Origin: Desulfobacula sp.
GTDB taxonomy: Bacteria; Desulfobacterota; Desulfobacteria; Desulfobacterales; Desulfobacteraceae
DNA: 7,402 nt
Direction: 5' to 3'
Assembly (NCBI GenBank): GCA_011390085.1
Contig: JAABTB010000103.1
Span: forward strand, 1-7,402
The position numbers and the translations under genes are program-made. Under the pieces are notes generated by a model that did not search any database, was not told the DNA's origin, and saw nothing but the letters and a program-made list of their open reading frames with translations. Below, piece by piece: positions 5,846-7,402 of the stretch. Numbering within the stretch: position 1 is the first letter of the stretch; the number at the start of each line of letters is the position of its first letter.

Positions 5846-6549
5846 TATCAGAATGCCCTAATTGCAACCAGAGCCTTAATTTGTCAGATGCCCATAAAGA
5901 AAAACTGATAACAGCCCTTAATCAGCTCACTCCGGGGCGCACCTTGAAATTCGGATGCCCCAAATGCAGAACTCCCATCGAGCTTTCTTCTGATGGGTAT
6001 CCGGCTTCAAAAGAAAAACCCGGGCATAACAGGCCTCCGGTTATCATTGAACCTCCAAGACCACAGGATATCAAATGGTTGGCCAACGGCGAACTGAAAA
6101 ATGATCAATTGGCCGACAATATCCCGACAGCCATGGTACTGATGCCGGAAGATGAAATAAAATTTAAAATTACCAAAAGCCTGGAAGAAAATCGATATCA
6201 GCTCTATTCTCCCAATACCATTGATGATGCGATCAATAGCCTCCGATTCAGGAATTTTGCCGTGGTGGTCTATCATAGCGAATATGAAAACTGCCCCCTC
6301 AAGGATCAACGCTTTCATAGATTCATGGGACAAATGAGCATGTCCAAACGAAGGGCCATTTATTATATTCTGATCACCCCGAAATTTCAGACTCTCAATG
6401 ATCTGGAAGCACTGACCTTCAACGCCAACCTGGTGATCAATATTAAAGAGGTTCCATACTTTTCAACGATATTCAAAAAGGGGAAAGCGGATCTGGAGGC
6501 TCTATTTTCAAAATATGCAGATATGCTCAAGAAATATGGAAAAAGTTAA
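5842..6549 (+). CDS. Zinc-ribbon protein with C-terminal pseudo-receiver-like domain
   Basis: I do not recognise this as a named gene. The 235-aa product starts with a four-cysteine zinc ribbon, CPNC (5-8) and CPKC (39-42), resembling the MJ0042-type ribbons common at the N-terminus of deltaproteobacterial regulatory proteins. A proline-rich linker (about 55-75) leads to a second domain (about 95-230) whose alternation of beta strands and helices resembles a response-regulator receiver: TAMVLMPEDE (96-105), FAVVVYHSEYE (139-149), YYILITP (174-180) and ANLVINIKEV (195-204). The position expected for the phospho-acceptor Asp after the third strand holds Tyr144 or His145, so phosphorylation looks unlikely. 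No signal peptide or membrane segment is visible, suggesting a cytoplasmic protein. AGAGGA at 5829-5834 lies 7 bases before the ATG. It follows the pilus ATPase on the same strand, so a role in pilus control is inferred from context only. Confidence 0.8.
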   Translation: MISECPNCNQSLNLSDAHKEKLITALNQLTPGRTLKFGCPKCRTPIELSSDGYPASKEKPGHNRPPVIIEPPRPQDIKWLANGELKNDQLADNIPTAMVLMPEDEIKFKITKSLEENRYQLYSPNTIDDAINSLRFRNFAVVVYHSEYENCPLKDQRFHRFMGQMSMSKRRAIYYILITPKFQTLNDLEALTFNANLVINIKEVPYFSTIFKKGKADLEALFSKYADMLKKYGKS

Positions 6550-6584
6550 TGGCCTCTATTGTGATCCTCTTTTGAATATTAACC

Positions 6585-7402
6585 TCAGGGATAAAAAAAC
6601 TGCCATTCGAGCAAAATCCAGACCAGGGCCGGAAAAACCAGCATCACCCGTTTTTTCCGATTTTTTTCCCGCTGGTTTTGAATGCCGGTTTCGGAAATAT
6701 CTTCATACGGCACAATGCATCCCTCATGGCCAAGCAACACCGGAGCATGGTCATAATCAGGGATTTGCGGATTTATAACAATTTCCTGCCACTTGGGGTT
6801 CTGATCCAATTCCGTAAAATTGATGCCGCCCTGCATACCGATATTTTTTGCCCTGGCAAGAACCGGCTTAAGGGCCTTCAATCCCTTTTGCCGCATGACG
6901 CGGTCAAGGTTGATGTCCCAGTTTCGAAATATCCAGTATTTTTTGAGACGTTTCCACATCTCCCGGGTGACTCCCCAGCTCCACCCGGTGAATCTCGGCT
7001 GCCCGTGGTCCTGATCCTCCACCAGCTCATAGGGGTGCTGCAACGGATCGTGGCCGTGAATTGGGGAAGGCCGTGAGTTCAGGTTAAATGCCGTGACGCT
7101 CATGATGTCTGCCGAAATCAATACATGCCGGAAAATCCACTGATAATAAAGGATAAAATCCCTGGCCGGCAGAATGTCCTCTTCCAACACAACACAGCCT
7201 TTGGCCCGGGTCTGCAGAAAAGCCTGGTTCAGCAAAAAATATATGTTCGAACCTGCGGCATTGTCACTGTCCCAAAAATAACAAAAAAGCCCCAGAAAGG
7301 GTCGGACATGCTGCACCACCAGGGATGGGCTGGCTTTCCATTGTTCTATCAGACGGCGGACATGCGGGTTGGACCCGTCCTGGGAAAAAATGACCAGGGT
7401 GT
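6585..7402 (-). CDS. GT13-like (GnT-I family) glycosyltransferase, 5' end outside window
   Basis: The frame is open from the window edge to TGA at 6585-6587, giving 271 visible residues; the true start lies beyond 7402. A GTG at 7319 is a possible internal start but would remove conserved sequence (TLVIFSQDGSNPHVRRLIEQW). Visible motifs match eukaryotic N-acetylglucosaminyltransferase I in order: SQDG (6-9, compare VSQDCG), CVVLEEDILPARDF (69-82, compare VVVEDDLEVAPDFF, the metal and nucleotide-sugar DxD-like site, Asp75), FTGWSWGVTREMW (137-149, compare FPGLGWLLLAELW), RNWDINLDRVMR (159-170, compare FWDDWMRR), and a downstream segment RAKNIGMQGGINF (183-195, compare TFGRKGVSHGQFF). It should therefore be a GT-A fold, inverting sugar transferase; donor and acceptor are unknown. 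The C-terminus has a basic run (REKNRKKR) and a ~20-residue hydrophobic tail, not typical of the eukaryotic enzyme. It is convergent with the zinc-ribbon gene, 35 bp apart. Confidence 0.75.
   Translation of the reverse strand, partial: TLVIFSQDGSNPHVRRLIEQWKASPSLVVQHVRPFLGLFCYFWDSDNAAGSNIYFLLNQAFLQTRAKGCVVLEEDILPARDFILYYQWIFRHVLISADIMSVTAFNLNSRPSPIHGHDPLQHPYELVEDQDHGQPRFTGWSWGVTREMWKRLKKYWIFRNWDINLDRVMRQKGLKALKPVLARAKNIGMQGGINFTELDQNPKWQEIVINPQIPDYDHAPVLLGHEGCIVPYEDISETGIQNQREKNRKKRVMLVFPALVWILLEWQFFYP

Noticed and set aside
6007..6333. 108-codon minus-strand frame
   Set aside because: It is antisense to the zinc-ribbon gene and has no motif of its own.
6550..6584. Possible terminator between the convergent zinc-ribbon and glycosyltransferase genes
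   Set aside because: Only TTAAT/ATTAA-type short complementarity is present; there is no stable stem followed by a T-tract.
6515..7076. Plus-strand frames of 87, 132 and 64 codons
   Set aside because: They lie antisense to the glycosyltransferase gene, whose frame has recognisable family motifs; they encode no recognisable domain.

Overview
The window looks like chromosomal DNA from a Gram-negative bacterium. The best guess is a sulfate-reducing deltaproteobacterium (Desulfobacterota, Desulfobacterales-like). This rests on the style of the branched-chain amino-acid ABC operon, a PilT/PilU-type pilus ATPase followed by a zinc-ribbon protein, and moderate GC. It is inference; there is no rRNA or other taxonomic marker here.

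Positions 1-92 are a leader with no recognisable gene and a strong 12-bp stem-loop (37-64) that probably ends or attenuates an upstream transcript. Positions 93-3822 are a compact four-gene operon, livH-livM-livG-livF: two membrane permeases and two ATPases of a HAAT-family importer. The genes are 30 bp, 2 bp and -1 bp apart, each with a Shine-Dalgarno sequence. The periplasmic binding protein that should feed this importer is not in the window and may lie just upstream.

Positions 3867-4434 (minus strand, convergent with livF) hold a complete YefM/YoeB-type toxin-antitoxin module. The antitoxin comes first and the toxin overlaps its 3' end. A GTAC-based palindrome covers the putative -10 of its promoter, consistent with autoregulation. 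The module sits alone between two unrelated operons, like a small accessory cassette.

Positions 4621-6549 (plus strand) hold a PilU-like type IV pilus retraction ATPase, then a 235-aa protein joining an N-terminal four-cysteine zinc ribbon to a C-terminal domain that looks like a phospho-acceptor-less receiver. The two are bridged by a 16-codon reading frame whose start overlaps the end of the ATPase gene and whose stop overlaps the start of the next gene. This suggests co-translation and a shared role in pilus-driven motility or its control.

Positions 6585-7402 (minus strand, running off the right edge) encode most of a glycosyltransferase resembling GT13, the family of eukaryotic N-acetylglucosaminyltransferase I. 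It has an unusual hydrophobic C-terminal tail. No CRISPR array, tRNA, rRNA, insertion sequence or prophage gene was seen. The most unusual items are the bacterial GT13-like enzyme and the zinc-ribbon/pseudo-receiver protein paired with the pilus ATPase.
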